A DNA stretch of 64,000 nt from Sphingomonadaceae bacterium (GTDB lineage Bacteria; Pseudomonadota; Alphaproteobacteria; Sphingomonadales; Sphingomonadaceae). The translations under genes were made by a program, and so were the position numbers. The notes beneath the pieces are model-generated. The model did no database searches and was not told the DNA's origin. It worked only from the letters and a program-made list of their open reading frames with translations. Of this stretch, positions 8,962 through 16,863 are shown piece after piece (the first letter of the stretch is position 1; the number at the start of each line of letters is the position of its first letter). Where the stretch lies: assembly GCA_021300355.1 (NCBI GenBank), contig JAJTEF010000003.1, forward strand, positions 1 through 64,000, in the 5' to 3' direction.

Positions 8962-10158
8962 ATGAAAAAATGGATATTCGGTATAATTATTGTGATCGCG
9001 GCTGCGGCTGGCGGTTTCTGGGCCAGCGCGGACAAGGATATGAAAGCGCTCATCGCCAACCTGCCGACGGACGCTAACGTGCTGTTCTGGAGCGTAGAGC
9101 AACGCGATGCCGGTTTCCGCGCATTGGACCGCATTCCGATATTGGCGAAATCGAACATCATCAAAGCGGGTGATACGGTCTATCCCATGCCCAAGGGCGA
9201 GCCGCTGACCATTGATATGGATGTTGATGCTTATATGAAGGCGCAGCGCACCGCTGGGCTCGTCATTGTCCAAGATGGCAAGATCCGTGTTGAAAAATAC
9301 GGTCTCGATTTTGACGCACAGGGCAAGTGGACAAGCTTCTCCGTCGCCAAATCCTTCACCTCGACGCTTGTCGGCGCGGCCATCAAGGACGGCTATATCA
9401 AAAGCGTCGACGACATGGTCTCGGCCTATATTCCGGACCTTAAGGGTTCTGCCTATGACGACGTGACCATTGCGCAGCTGCTGACGATGACGTCGGGCGT
9501 GCGGTGGAATGAGGATTATGCCGATCCCAAATCCGACGTCGCATTGTTCAACCTGCACAAGCCCGAAAAGGGCATGGATGTAACCGTCAGCTATATGCGC
9601 AATTTGCCGCGTGAAGCGCCCGCCGGAACGAAGTGGGTATACAAGACCGGCGAAACCAACCTGATCGGCGTGTTGGTCAGTTCTGCTACCAAGAAAAAGC
9701 TGTCTGATTATCTGTCGGAAAAAGTCTGGGCACCTTATGGCATGGAACAAGACGCAAGCTGGCTTTTGGGTTCAACCGGACATGAAATCAGCGGCTGCTG
9801 CATTCAGGCATCGACCCGTGACTATGCCCGTTTTGGTGTATTCGTTATGGGCGGTGCCAAGATAAACGGGCAGAGCATATGGCCGGATAACTGGTTGGCA
9901 TCTGCAACAGTCAAAAAAGCCGACATCGTTATGGCTGGCAGGGGCTATGGCTATCAATGGTGGACCTATGACGACGGCAGCTATGCCGCCCAAGGCATTT
10001 TCGGGCAGGGCATCTTCATTGATCCCAAACGGAAGCTGATCATCGCGTCCAACAGCAATTGGCCAAAGGCGACCGATCCCGAAACCGTGGGTGCAGGACG
10101 CGAAGCGTTCTACAAGGCGGTCCAAGCTGCGGTCGATGCCGACGCAAAAAAGCGCTGA
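8962..10158 (+). CDS. Serine hydrolase, beta-lactamase/6-aminohexanoate-dimer hydrolase-like
   Basis: A 398-residue exported protein with an N-terminal hydrophobic segment (KKWIFGIIIVIAAAAGGFWA) that could be a signal peptide or anchor. The class C beta-lactamase fold is recognised by the SxxK motif in SVAKSFTST (about residue 130), the tyrosine-centred second motif in WVYKTGETNLIG (about 230) and a C-terminal GIFGQGIFIDP strand in the place of the KTG/HxG motif. The order and sequence fit the NylB-like serine hydrolases or esterases better than true beta-lactamases; antibiotic hydrolysis should not be assumed. It is a single gene, divergent from lemA. Confidence 0.85.
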   Translation: MKKWIFGIIIVIAAAAGGFWASADKDMKALIANLPTDANVLFWSVEQRDAGFRALDRIPILAKSNIIKAGDTVYPMPKGEPLTIDMDVDAYMKAQRTAGLVIVQDGKIRVEKYGLDFDAQGKWTSFSVAKSFTSTLVGAAIKDGYIKSVDDMVSAYIPDLKGSAYDDVTIAQLLTMTSGVRWNEDYADPKSDVALFNLHKPEKGMDVTVSYMRNLPREAPAGTKWVYKTGETNLIGVLVSSATKKKLSDYLSEKVWAPYGMEQDASWLLGSTGHEISGCCIQASTRDYARFGVFVMGGAKINGQSIWPDNWLASATVKKADIVMAGRGYGYQWWTYDDGSYAAQGIFGQGIFIDPKRKLIIASNSNWPKATDPETVGAGREAFYKAVQAAVDADAKKR

Positions 10159-10168
10159 ATGAAGCGAT

Positions 10169-10222
10169 ATGTTGCGGTGCACAATAATTGCGTTAAATCG
10201 TAATAAAATTGCGCCGCAACAT
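10169..10222. promoter_or_regulatory. Inverted repeat upstream of the polyamine importer operon
   Basis: Two perfect 9-base arms, ATGTTGCGG (10169-10177) and CCGCAACAT (10214-10222), enclose an AT-rich spacer. They lie between the serine hydrolase stop and potF, about 80 bases before the potF start. It could be a 3' hairpin of the hydrolase mRNA or an operator for the transporter; there is no T-run after it, so a simple terminator is less likely. Confidence 0.4.
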
Positions 10223-10302
10223 GTGGGAAAAAGGGTCTTTTCTAAGTCCGATTAATAGTCCAGCATGTGCATGTTACGATATGCTTCTGCTGGAGAATGA
10301 TC

Positions 10303-11412
10303 ATGGACTTTAAGACGTTTTTACACGCGGGCAGCAACCGCCGGGCCATGTTAAAAGGGATGGGCGTTGCCGCTGTTGGTTTCTCGCTGACCGGCGCGCT
10401 TGCTGGCTGCGGTGAGAAAGAAGCGAAGAAGCTTGCCAATGGCGAAGAGGCAAAGCTGAACTTCTACAATTGGGACACCTATATCGGTGAAACCACGTTG
10501 GAAGATTATAAGGACAGCGCTGGCGTAGACGTCAACATGACTCTGTTCGCCAGCAACGACGAACTGTTCGCCAAGCTGCGCGCCGGAAACCCGGGCTATG
10601 ACGTTATCGTCCCATCCAACGATTTTGTGGAGCGTATGGCCGCGGCCGATATGCTGATGCCGCTGGATCAGGCGCAAATTCCGAATTTCAAAAATGTTGC
10701 CAAAGATTATCAGGATGTTCCCTATGATCCGGCACGCAAATATTCGATGCCTTACACCTGGCTGGCGCTTGGCATTGGCTATCGCAAGTCCAAGGTGAAG
10801 GCGGTGCCGGACAGCTGGAAAGTGCTGTTCGACAGCGATGAATATAAAGGCCGCATCGCGGTGCTGTCCGAGGCGGGTGACATGTTCCGGCTTTACGGGA
10901 AATATATGGGCAAGTCAGTCAACGCCCTCACCGATGCCGATTTGAAGGCCATCGAAGCCATGATGATCAAGCAAAAGCCGAACATTAAAGCTTTCCACGA
11001 AGACAATGGTCAGGACTTGTTGCTTAAGGGCGAAGTCGATGTGGTGCTTGAATATAATGGCGACATTGCGCAGGCGATGGTCGAAGATTCCGACATTGGC
11101 TTTGTCATCCCCAAAGAGGGCAGCCAGTTGAACTCCGACAATCTGTGCATTCCCAAGGGCGCGCCGCATCCGAAAAATGCCCACGCATTCATCAACTATC
11201 TGCTTGATGCCGAAGCCGGCAAAAAGATTACCGAAACGATTTTGTACCCAACGCCAAATGACGCCGCAAAGGCGCTGATGCCCGATGCGTACAAGAACAA
11301 TCCGGTCATTTTCCCGCCGGCAGATGTTTTGGCGAAATGCGAATATGCAAAGTTCAATCCAGAGCTTCAGCCAAAATATGAGGAGGCGTTCACCCGCGTG
11401 CGGGCCGCCTAA
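10303..11412 (+). CDS. potF: Putrescine/polyamine ABC transporter substrate-binding protein
   Basis: A 369-residue PotD/PotF-type periplasmic binding protein. The start at ATG 10303 is set by GGAGA 8 bases upstream. The N-terminus has a twin-arginine stretch (SNRRAMLKGMGVAAVGF) and then a lipobox-like LAGC, so export may be by Tat with lipid anchoring. The mature part starts with KLNFYNWDTYIGETTL, the hallmark opening of PotF proteins, and contains YDVIVPSNDFVERM and IPKEGSQLNSDNLCIPKGAPH. First gene of a potF-H-I-G operon, the family that imports putrescine or spermidine. Substrate choice is inferred from family and from the catabolic genes nearby. Confidence 0.92.
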   Translation: MDFKTFLHAGSNRRAMLKGMGVAAVGFSLTGALAGCGEKEAKKLANGEEAKLNFYNWDTYIGETTLEDYKDSAGVDVNMTLFASNDELFAKLRAGNPGYDVIVPSNDFVERMAAADMLMPLDQAQIPNFKNVAKDYQDVPYDPARKYSMPYTWLALGIGYRKSKVKAVPDSWKVLFDSDEYKGRIAVLSEAGDMFRLYGKYMGKSVNALTDADLKAIEAMMIKQKPNIKAFHEDNGQDLLLKGEVDVVLEYNGDIAQAMVEDSDIGFVIPKEGSQLNSDNLCIPKGAPHPKNAHAFINYLLDAEAGKKITETILYPTPNDAAKALMPDAYKNNPVIFPPADVLAKCEYAKFNPELQPKYEEAFTRVRAA

Positions 11413-11415
11413 GAT

Positions 11416-12327
11416 ATGTCGGGGGCGCTGCAAGACTGGAAAAGCCAGAAGAAACCATTTGCCGCCGTTGTGACGGCGCCGGTATTCTGGCTCGCCCTGT
11501 TTTTTGTGGCGCCCATGGCCATCGTCTGGCTGTACAGCTTTGGGCAGAATGCCGGGCCTGCCGACATTGAAATCTCGGGTACGCTCGACAATTACAAGCG
11601 CGCGACCGAGTGGCTGTATGTATCGATTTTCCTGAAAAGCTTTGCGGTCGCTGCGCTGACCACGCTCTTGTGCCTCATCATCGGCTTTCCGGTGGCTATG
11701 GCGATTAACTTCGCCGCGCCAAAATGGCGGCCATGGTTGCTGCTTGGCATCATGCTGCCCTTTTGGACCAACCTGTTGATCCGCACCTATGCGTTGATGG
11801 CGCTGATGGGCACCAACGGATATATGAACAAGGGCTTGGCCGGATTGTGGGAAGGCGCAAGTTGGCTGCGTACGATTGTCGGCATGCAGCCGCTTGAGGC
11901 GTGGACGCCCGTGCAGTTGCTCTACAATAATTTCGCGGTCGTGCTTGGGCTGGTCTATGTCCATCTGCCTTTCATGGTCTTGCCGCTCTATTCCGCGCTC
12001 GACCGGCTGGACAAAAGCCTGATTGAGGCCAGCCTCGACTTGGGCGCAGGGCATTTCAAAACCTTCATGCAGATCGTGGTTCCGCTGGCCGCGCCGGGCA
12101 TAGTCGCGGGCGTGATGATTACATTGATCCCTGCACTTGGGGCGTATCTGACCCCTGACCTTATGGGCGGTACGGACAGCCAGATGATCGCCAATGTTAT
12201 CGAACGGCAATTCAAGCGTGCGAATGACTGGCCATTTGGCGCGGCGCTCTCGTTCCTGCTGATCTATGCGATGTTCATTCTGATCGCGTTCCAATCCATG
12301 CGTGCGAACAAAGTGAAGGCGGCATGA
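11416..12327 (+). CDS. potH: Polyamine ABC transporter permease (first)
   Basis: A 303-residue integral membrane permease of the PotB/PotH type, with about six membrane segments. The first is at about residues 18-40 (VFWLALFFVAPMAIVWLYSF). The coupling-loop (EAA) motif LIEASLDLGAGHFKTF lies near residue 205, the contact site for the ATPase. It starts 3 bases after the potF stop and overlaps potI by 4 bases (ATGA), showing translational coupling. Confidence 0.92.
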   Translation: MSGALQDWKSQKKPFAAVVTAPVFWLALFFVAPMAIVWLYSFGQNAGPADIEISGTLDNYKRATEWLYVSIFLKSFAVAALTTLLCLIIGFPVAMAINFAAPKWRPWLLLGIMLPFWTNLLIRTYALMALMGTNGYMNKGLAGLWEGASWLRTIVGMQPLEAWTPVQLLYNNFAVVLGLVYVHLPFMVLPLYSALDRLDKSLIEASLDLGAGHFKTFMQIVVPLAAPGIVAGVMITLIPALGAYLTPDLMGGTDSQMIANVIERQFKRANDWPFGAALSFLLIYAMFILIAFQSMRANKVKAA

Positions 12328-13166
12328 TGATGTTCAATCGCACCCCCATCGCGCCGTTGGAATATACCAGAAAGCTGTGGATGCGCAGTTGGGTCGGATT
12401 GACCATGCTGTTTCTATACGCGCCGCTCATCCTATTGATGATCTTCAGTTTTAACGACAGTAAGCGCAATGTCGTGTGGAAGGGTTTTACCCTCAAATAT
12501 TATGAGAAAGCGCTCAACAACGACAGTCTGGTGGAGGCGTTGGTCAACTCGCTTACCATCGCGGCGCTTGCAACCATCGTCAGCCTTGTGATTGGCGCGC
12601 TTGCGGCAGTCGCGCTCTGGCGGTTCCGGTTTCCGTTCAAGGGGCTGGTCGAAGGGACTATGTCCCTGCCGATTATTGTTCCTGAAATTTGTTTGGGCGT
12701 CGCATTTCTGATCTTTTTTGCGAAAGTCGACTGGCCAACCGATTTGCCTTGGCCGCTCAATCTTTCCGCGATCACGATTGCGCATATCACATTCTGTTTC
12801 CCGTTCGTCGCAATGGTTGTGCGCGCGCGGCTGGCGAGTTTTAACAAGGAAGAGGAAGAGGCCGCAAAGGACCTTGGCGCGACGGAATGGCAGGCGTTTC
12901 GCGATGTGCTGCTGCCGCATATACGGCCGGCGTTGGTGGCGGGCGCGCTTTTGGCTTTCACGCTTAGTCTTGATGATTTCGTCATCACCTTTTTCACCAG
13001 CGGTCCGGATACGATTACCTTCCCGGTAAAGGTTTATTCGATGGTCCGTTTCTCGGTCACGCCAGAGGTGAATGCCGCGTCGACAATCCTCATCCTCCTT
13101 ACTGTCATCCTGACCTTCATCGCGCTCAAACTGCAGGGCGTGAAGGGCATTGCGGAAACCCATTAG
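12324..13166 (+). CDS. potI: Polyamine ABC transporter permease (second)
   Basis: A 280-residue PotC/PotI-type permease. It has an initial membrane segment (MLFLYAPLILLMIFSFNDSK), further hydrophobic stretches, and the EAA loop EEEEAAKDLGATEWQAF near residue 180. FNDSK after the first helix is typical of the subgroup. Translation starts inside the end of potH; consecutive ATG codons at 12324 and 12327 are both possible starts. The potG gene follows within 6 bases. Confidence 0.92.
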   Translation: MMMFNRTPIAPLEYTRKLWMRSWVGLTMLFLYAPLILLMIFSFNDSKRNVVWKGFTLKYYEKALNNDSLVEALVNSLTIAALATIVSLVIGALAAVALWRFRFPFKGLVEGTMSLPIIVPEICLGVAFLIFFAKVDWPTDLPWPLNLSAITIAHITFCFPFVAMVVRARLASFNKEEEEAAKDLGATEWQAFRDVLLPHIRPALVAGALLAFTLSLDDFVITFFTSGPDTITFPVKVYSMVRFSVTPEVNAASTILILLTVILTFIALKLQGVKGIAETH

Positions 13167-13171
13167 AGATC

Positions 13172-14308
13172 ATGCTTATGACCCAAGCCAAACAGCCCAT
13201 CATTCAAATCCGCAATGTGTCCAAACGCTTTGGCAAGGTGACCGCTGTCGACAATATCAGTCTGGATATTCTCGCAGGCGAATTCTTCGTGCTGTTGGGA
13301 CCATCCGGCTGCGGCAAAACCACGTTGCTGCGGATGATCGCCGGTTTTGAAATGCCGACCGAGGGGCAGATCATTATCGACGGGCAGGATATGAGCCTTG
13401 TGCCGCCGAACAAGCGGCCCGTGAACATGGTGTTCCAAAGCTACGCCGTTTTTCCCCACATGAACGTCACCGACAATGTCGGCTATGGCCTGCGCATATC
13501 CGGCGTATCAAAAGGCGAGATTCGCGACCGCGTTGCCGAGGCGCTTGAGCTGGTGAAACTGGGCGGATTTGAAGACCGGATGCCGGACCAGATGTCGGGC
13601 GGGCAGCGCCAGCGCGTTGCCCTCGCGCGCAGTCTGGTGATGCGGCCAAAGGTGCTGTTGCTCGATGAGCCTTTGTCGGCGCTGGACGCCAAATTGCGCG
13701 CGCAAATGCAGTTTGAATTGGCTGACCTGCAGGACAAGGTCGGCATTACCTTTGTCACCGTCACGCATGATCAGGATGAGGCATTGTCGATGGCAAGCCG
13801 TGTCGCCGTCATCAACAAAGGCGAAGTTGCGCAGCTCGCGCCGCCAGCTGATCTGTATGAATATCCCGCCAATCGCTTCGTCGCCGATTTCGTGGGTTCG
13901 GTAAACATTTTTGAGGGCAAGTTGACGCTGGACGAACCGGATAAGGCCGCCGTCGATTGCCCCGGCCTTGGCAAAATTTACCTCAATCATGGTGTCACTG
14001 GACCGCATGGCGCCGATGTCTGGGTGGCGCTGCGTCCGGAGAAGATTTACCTGCATGTGCCCGGCGAAGGCAAAGCCGTTCGTGCCGCCGCCCAAGACGC
14101 GCCCGATGGCCACAACCTCGCGCGCGGCACGATTAAGGGCATGAGCTATCTTGGCGATATCACGCTGTATGAAATCCAGCTGGAGGGCGGGCAGATGATC
14201 CGCGTCAGCCGTCCGAACCTGTCACGCCATGATCAAGAGGATTTCACATGGGATGACAAGGTCAGTATGCACTGGCGTGCGGACAGCCCCGTGGTCCTGT
14301 TAAGCTAG
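13172..14308 (+). CDS. potG: Polyamine ABC transporter ATP-binding protein
   Basis: A 378-residue ABC ATPase of the PotA/PotG class. Walker A is GPSGCGKTT (about residue 48), the Q-loop lies in NMVFQSYAVFPHM, the signature is MSGGQRQRVALARSL (about 145), Walker B is LLLDEPLSALD, and the H-loop is VTVTHDQDEAL. The C-terminal third is a TOBE-like regulatory domain (WVALRPEKIYL, IKGMSYLGDITLYEI). It is last in the operon; the E. coli order is FGHI, so the ATPase gene has moved to the end here. Confidence 0.94.
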   Translation: MLMTQAKQPIIQIRNVSKRFGKVTAVDNISLDILAGEFFVLLGPSGCGKTTLLRMIAGFEMPTEGQIIIDGQDMSLVPPNKRPVNMVFQSYAVFPHMNVTDNVGYGLRISGVSKGEIRDRVAEALELVKLGGFEDRMPDQMSGGQRQRVALARSLVMRPKVLLLDEPLSALDAKLRAQMQFELADLQDKVGITFVTVTHDQDEALSMASRVAVINKGEVAQLAPPADLYEYPANRFVADFVGSVNIFEGKLTLDEPDKAAVDCPGLGKIYLNHGVTGPHGADVWVALRPEKIYLHVPGEGKAVRAAAQDAPDGHNLARGTIKGMSYLGDITLYEIQLEGGQMIRVSRPNLSRHDQEDFTWDDKVSMHWRADSPVVLLS

Positions 14309-14336
14309 ACGCAAAGCCTGTCCGCCGCGACCGGCA

Positions 14337-15137
14337 TTAATTGTCAGCGGTTGGCGCAGGCCGGACATCCAATAACGTCACGATGATGTTGCTTTCGGGA
14401 CCGGAATCCGCGCCCTTTGGCATGCAGAAACGATAGGTCGACCCTGTCTGCATCATTTTCAGGCTCTCGCCGAACACGGGCGATGCTTGGCTCAGCGGAA
14501 TTTTTTCCCATTCGCGCTGCTGCTGCACGACACCGGTGTTGGCGTCAAAAACGGTGAAGTCGACAAGCGCCATGTCGCTATCGGTTGCGGCTTTGCCTGC
14601 GCCAGTCTTGATAAGGTCAAAGCCCAGACCGCTTGCCGTGGTTTGGGAACAAATGCGTTCAGCCACTGGAATGATTGGCTTTGGCGCTGGGTTTTTGAAG
14701 GACAGCAAATCGACTTCGAACACCAAATCTGCATTGGCCGGGATTGGGCCCGTGCCTGCCGCGCCATAGCCAAGCTTTGACGGGATGCAGAGACGGTAGC
14801 TGCCGCCCGCCTGCATCAATTGCAGACCCTGCGCAAAACCGGGAATGACGCCGCCAACGGGAAACTGCGCATCTTGCCCGGAATCAAACTCGGTGCCGTC
14901 AGCGGTCAGCATGCCCTTATAATTGACCATGACGCGCGATTCAGCGTTCGGGCGCTCCCCTTTACCGGCCTTGATCACGGTATAGGACAGACCTTCTGGC
15001 GTTGTGGTCGTGCACGTCAGAACAGGTGGCTTGGGCTTTGCCGCAACCGGGGCCGCCGCATGTGCAGGCGCAAATTGAAGAAGCAGGGCAGGGGTGAGGG
15101 CCGCCGTGAGGGCGCGCTTGAGCATTTCGGATTTCAT
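14337..15137 (-). CDS. Exported FKBP-type peptidyl-prolyl isomerase with a degenerate second domain
   Basis: A 266-residue protein with a signal peptide (LTAALTPALLLQFAPAHA). Residues about 40-150 form a classic FKBP domain: SRVMVNYKGMLTADGTEFDS, then GGVIPGFAQGLQLMQAGGSY, IPSKLGYGAAGTGPIPAN and LVFEVDLLSF. Residues about 160-262 repeat the plan (ICSQTTASGLGFDLIKTGAG, then FGESLKMMQTGSTYRFCMP, closing IIVTLLDVRPA), but the YG...GxIP active-site loop is missing. It looks like an internal duplication whose second copy has lost catalysis and may act as a chaperone or dimer domain. It acts in the periplasm, convergent to potG. Confidence 0.88.
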   Translation of the reverse strand: MKSEMLKRALTAALTPALLLQFAPAHAAAPVAAKPKPPVLTCTTTTPEGLSYTVIKAGKGERPNAESRVMVNYKGMLTADGTEFDSGQDAQFPVGGVIPGFAQGLQLMQAGGSYRLCIPSKLGYGAAGTGPIPANADLVFEVDLLSFKNPAPKPIIPVAERICSQTTASGLGFDLIKTGAGKAATDSDMALVDFTVFDANTGVVQQQREWEKIPLSQASPVFGESLKMMQTGSTYRFCMPKGADSGPESNIIVTLLDVRPAPTADN

Positions 15138-15204
15138 GGGGTCAAGGTAATCATTGGATGTGGTTTGTCTAGCTTGAAGAGGCCGCCGCGATAATCATCC
15201 AGAC

Positions 15205-15282
15205 CCGTCACCCTGAACTTGTTTCAGGGTCTTACTTATCGGCCGCCGCAAGTAAGATGCTGAAACAAGTTCAGCATGACGG
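15205..15282. repeat. Palindromic intergenic repeat (REP/BIME-like), family A copy 1
   Basis: Two head-to-head hairpin units. The left unit is CCCTGAACTTGTTTCAGGG (15211-15229). The right unit is GCTGAAACAAGTTCAGC (15259-15275). CTTACTT / AAGTAAG inner arms and outer CCGTCA / TGACGG ends complete the imperfect palindrome. It sits between the FKBP start and the convergent-side end of the aminotransferase gene. The same element, in the opposite orientation, occurs at 52076-52161. Confidence 0.85.
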
Positions 15283-15302
15283 AAATAGACGGACTAAATA
15301 AC

Positions 15303-16694
15303 CTACCCGATCGCGCGCAGCTTCGGCTCAGCCTCATCCAGTGACTTGCGAATGATGCCAATCAGATCGTCGATCTGCGACGGCGTGATAATCAGTGGCG
15401 GGCACATCACGATGCTATCGCTGATGCCGCGGACCATCAGGCCGTTGCGGATGCAGATATCGCGTACCAATGGACCTGCCGTGCCTTCAGCGCCGCCGAA
15501 ACGCGCGCCAGTGGCCTTGTCAGCCACAACCTCGACCGCGCCCAGCAAGCCAACCGAGCGGGCTTCACCGACCAGAGCGTGGTCGCTTAGTGTCGCCAGC
15601 TTCTCGGCAAGGTACGGGCCCGTTTCGTTCCGGACTTTTTCAAACAGTCCCTCACGCTCCATAATCTCGATATTGCGCAAGGCGACGGCGGATGCGACGG
15701 GGTGGCCGGAATAGGTGTAGCCGTGGACAAAATCGCCGCCGGTTTTGATGACCTTAACGATCTCCGCGCTTACAGCGACAGCGGAAATCGGCAGATAACC
15801 CGACGACAGCCCCTTGGCCATGGCGATGATATCGGGCTTTACGCCAACGGTTTCGTGGCCCCAAATATTGCCCGTCCGGCCAAAGCCGCAGATAACCTCA
15901 TCACAGACCAATAATATGCCATATTTGCGGCAGATTGCCTCAACCTGCGGCCAGTAATTGGCTGGCGGAATGATGACGCCGCCTGCGCCCTGTACTGGCT
16001 CACCAATGAAGGCGGCGACATTTTCCGGGCCTACTTCTAAAATCTTATCCTCAATGGCCTGCGCGCATGCGGTGCCGAAATCTTCGGGCGTCATGTCGCG
16101 GCCTTCATTGTACCAATAAGGCTGGCGGACATGTTCAATACCCGCCATCGGCAAGACGCCGGGGGCAGGGAACCCTTGGCCGTGCATGACCTTCATTCCG
16201 CCCATGCTGACGCCCGCCACGGTGGAACCATGATAGGCATTGTGGCGGCTGATGACGATGGTGCGGCTATGTTCGCCCTTCACCTGCCAATAATGGCGTA
16301 CCATCCGCAATATGGTGTCGTTCGCTTCGGAACCGGAGCTGTTGAAAAATACATGCGGCAAGCGGCCACCTGTCAGGCTCGCAATCTTTTCGGCAAGCAA
16401 GATGGCTGGCGCGTTCGCGGTTTTGAAGAAGCTGTTATAATATGGCAGCTCAAGCATTTGTTCGCGCGCAACCTCAGCAAGCTCATCGCGGCCATAGCCA
16501 GCGTTGACGCACCACAGGCCAGCCATGCCGTCCAATATGCGATTGCCGTCGCCATCATGGATATAGCAGCCTTCAGCATGGGTGATGATGCGGCTGCCGC
16601 CCAGGTCTTCGATTTCCTGCCAGTCGGCTTGCGCAGGCAAATGGTGGGCGATGTCTAAACGGCGAAGTTCGGCGATATCATAATTGCGGGGCAT
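15303..16694 (-). CDS. spuC: Putrescine (polyamine)-pyruvate aminotransferase, class III
   Basis: A 463-residue PLP enzyme of class III omega-aminotransferases, SpuC/YgjG-like. Recognised features: LDGMAGLWCVNAGYGRDELA near residue 55, FFNSSGSEANDTILRMVRHY near 115, SRHNAYHGSTVAGVSMGG near 150, LLVCDEVICGFGRTG near 260, and the PLP-lysine motif IAMAKGLSSGYLPISAV (Lys near 290). It would oxidatively route putrescine to 4-aminobutanal or act on related omega-amines. Next to polyamine import and a gamma-glutamyl-GABA hydrolase, polyamine breakdown is the likely role; beta-alanine:pyruvate aminotransferase is the main alternative. Confidence 0.88.
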   Translation of the reverse strand: MPRNYDIAELRRLDIAHHLPAQADWQEIEDLGGSRIITHAEGCYIHDGDGNRILDGMAGLWCVNAGYGRDELAEVAREQMLELPYYNSFFKTANAPAILLAEKIASLTGGRLPHVFFNSSGSEANDTILRMVRHYWQVKGEHSRTIVISRHNAYHGSTVAGVSMGGMKVMHGQGFPAPGVLPMAGIEHVRQPYWYNEGRDMTPEDFGTACAQAIEDKILEVGPENVAAFIGEPVQGAGGVIIPPANYWPQVEAICRKYGILLVCDEVICGFGRTGNIWGHETVGVKPDIIAMAKGLSSGYLPISAVAVSAEIVKVIKTGGDFVHGYTYSGHPVASAVALRNIEIMEREGLFEKVRNETGPYLAEKLATLSDHALVGEARSVGLLGAVEVVADKATGARFGGAEGTAGPLVRDICIRNGLMVRGISDSIVMCPPLIITPSQIDDLIGIIRKSLDEAEPKLRAIG

Positions 16695-16717
16695 AGGGTT
16701 TATCCTTTTTGAAAATT

Positions 16718-16794
16718 CACGCAGAGGCGCAGGGAACGCAGAGTTTGGCAGCGATTGCAGGTTAAAAACTCTGCGTCCTCTGCGCCTCTGCGTG
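16718..16794. repeat. Palindromic intergenic repeat (family C, CGCAGAGGCGCAG type)
   Basis: Long inverted repeat: the left arm CACGCAGAGGCGCAG... (16718-16745) pairs with the right arm ...CTGCGCCTCTGCGTG (16764-16794) with only a few mismatches, separated by about 20 bases. The motif CGCAGAGGCGCAGAG resembles interspersed palindromes seen in many bacterial genomes. It lies just upstream of the aminotransferase start on its 5' side, in the gap to the puuD-like gene, so it may form a hairpin in the intercistronic mRNA. Confidence 0.85.
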
Positions 16795-16863
16795 GCTCAA
16801 AAAGAAATTATGGCGAAAAGCCTATCCGTGCTTGATAGCGGTTATAACGGGTCACGGTAGTGT

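Noticed and set aside
8962-10158. True class C beta-lactamase conferring resistance
   Set aside because: The second and third motifs (YKTGETN, GIFGQG) match the NylB-like serine hydrolase group rather than the YAN and KTG motifs of AmpC.
10915-12294. A 459-codon open frame on the minus strand inside potF/potH
   Set aside because: It is antisense to two well-supported genes; its composition (very rich in Arg, His, Gln) is what codon bias of the sense genes produces, and it matches no family.
15205-15282. CRISPR-like repeats
   Set aside because: The repeats are isolated palindromic units, not a direct-repeat array with spacers, and no cas genes are present.
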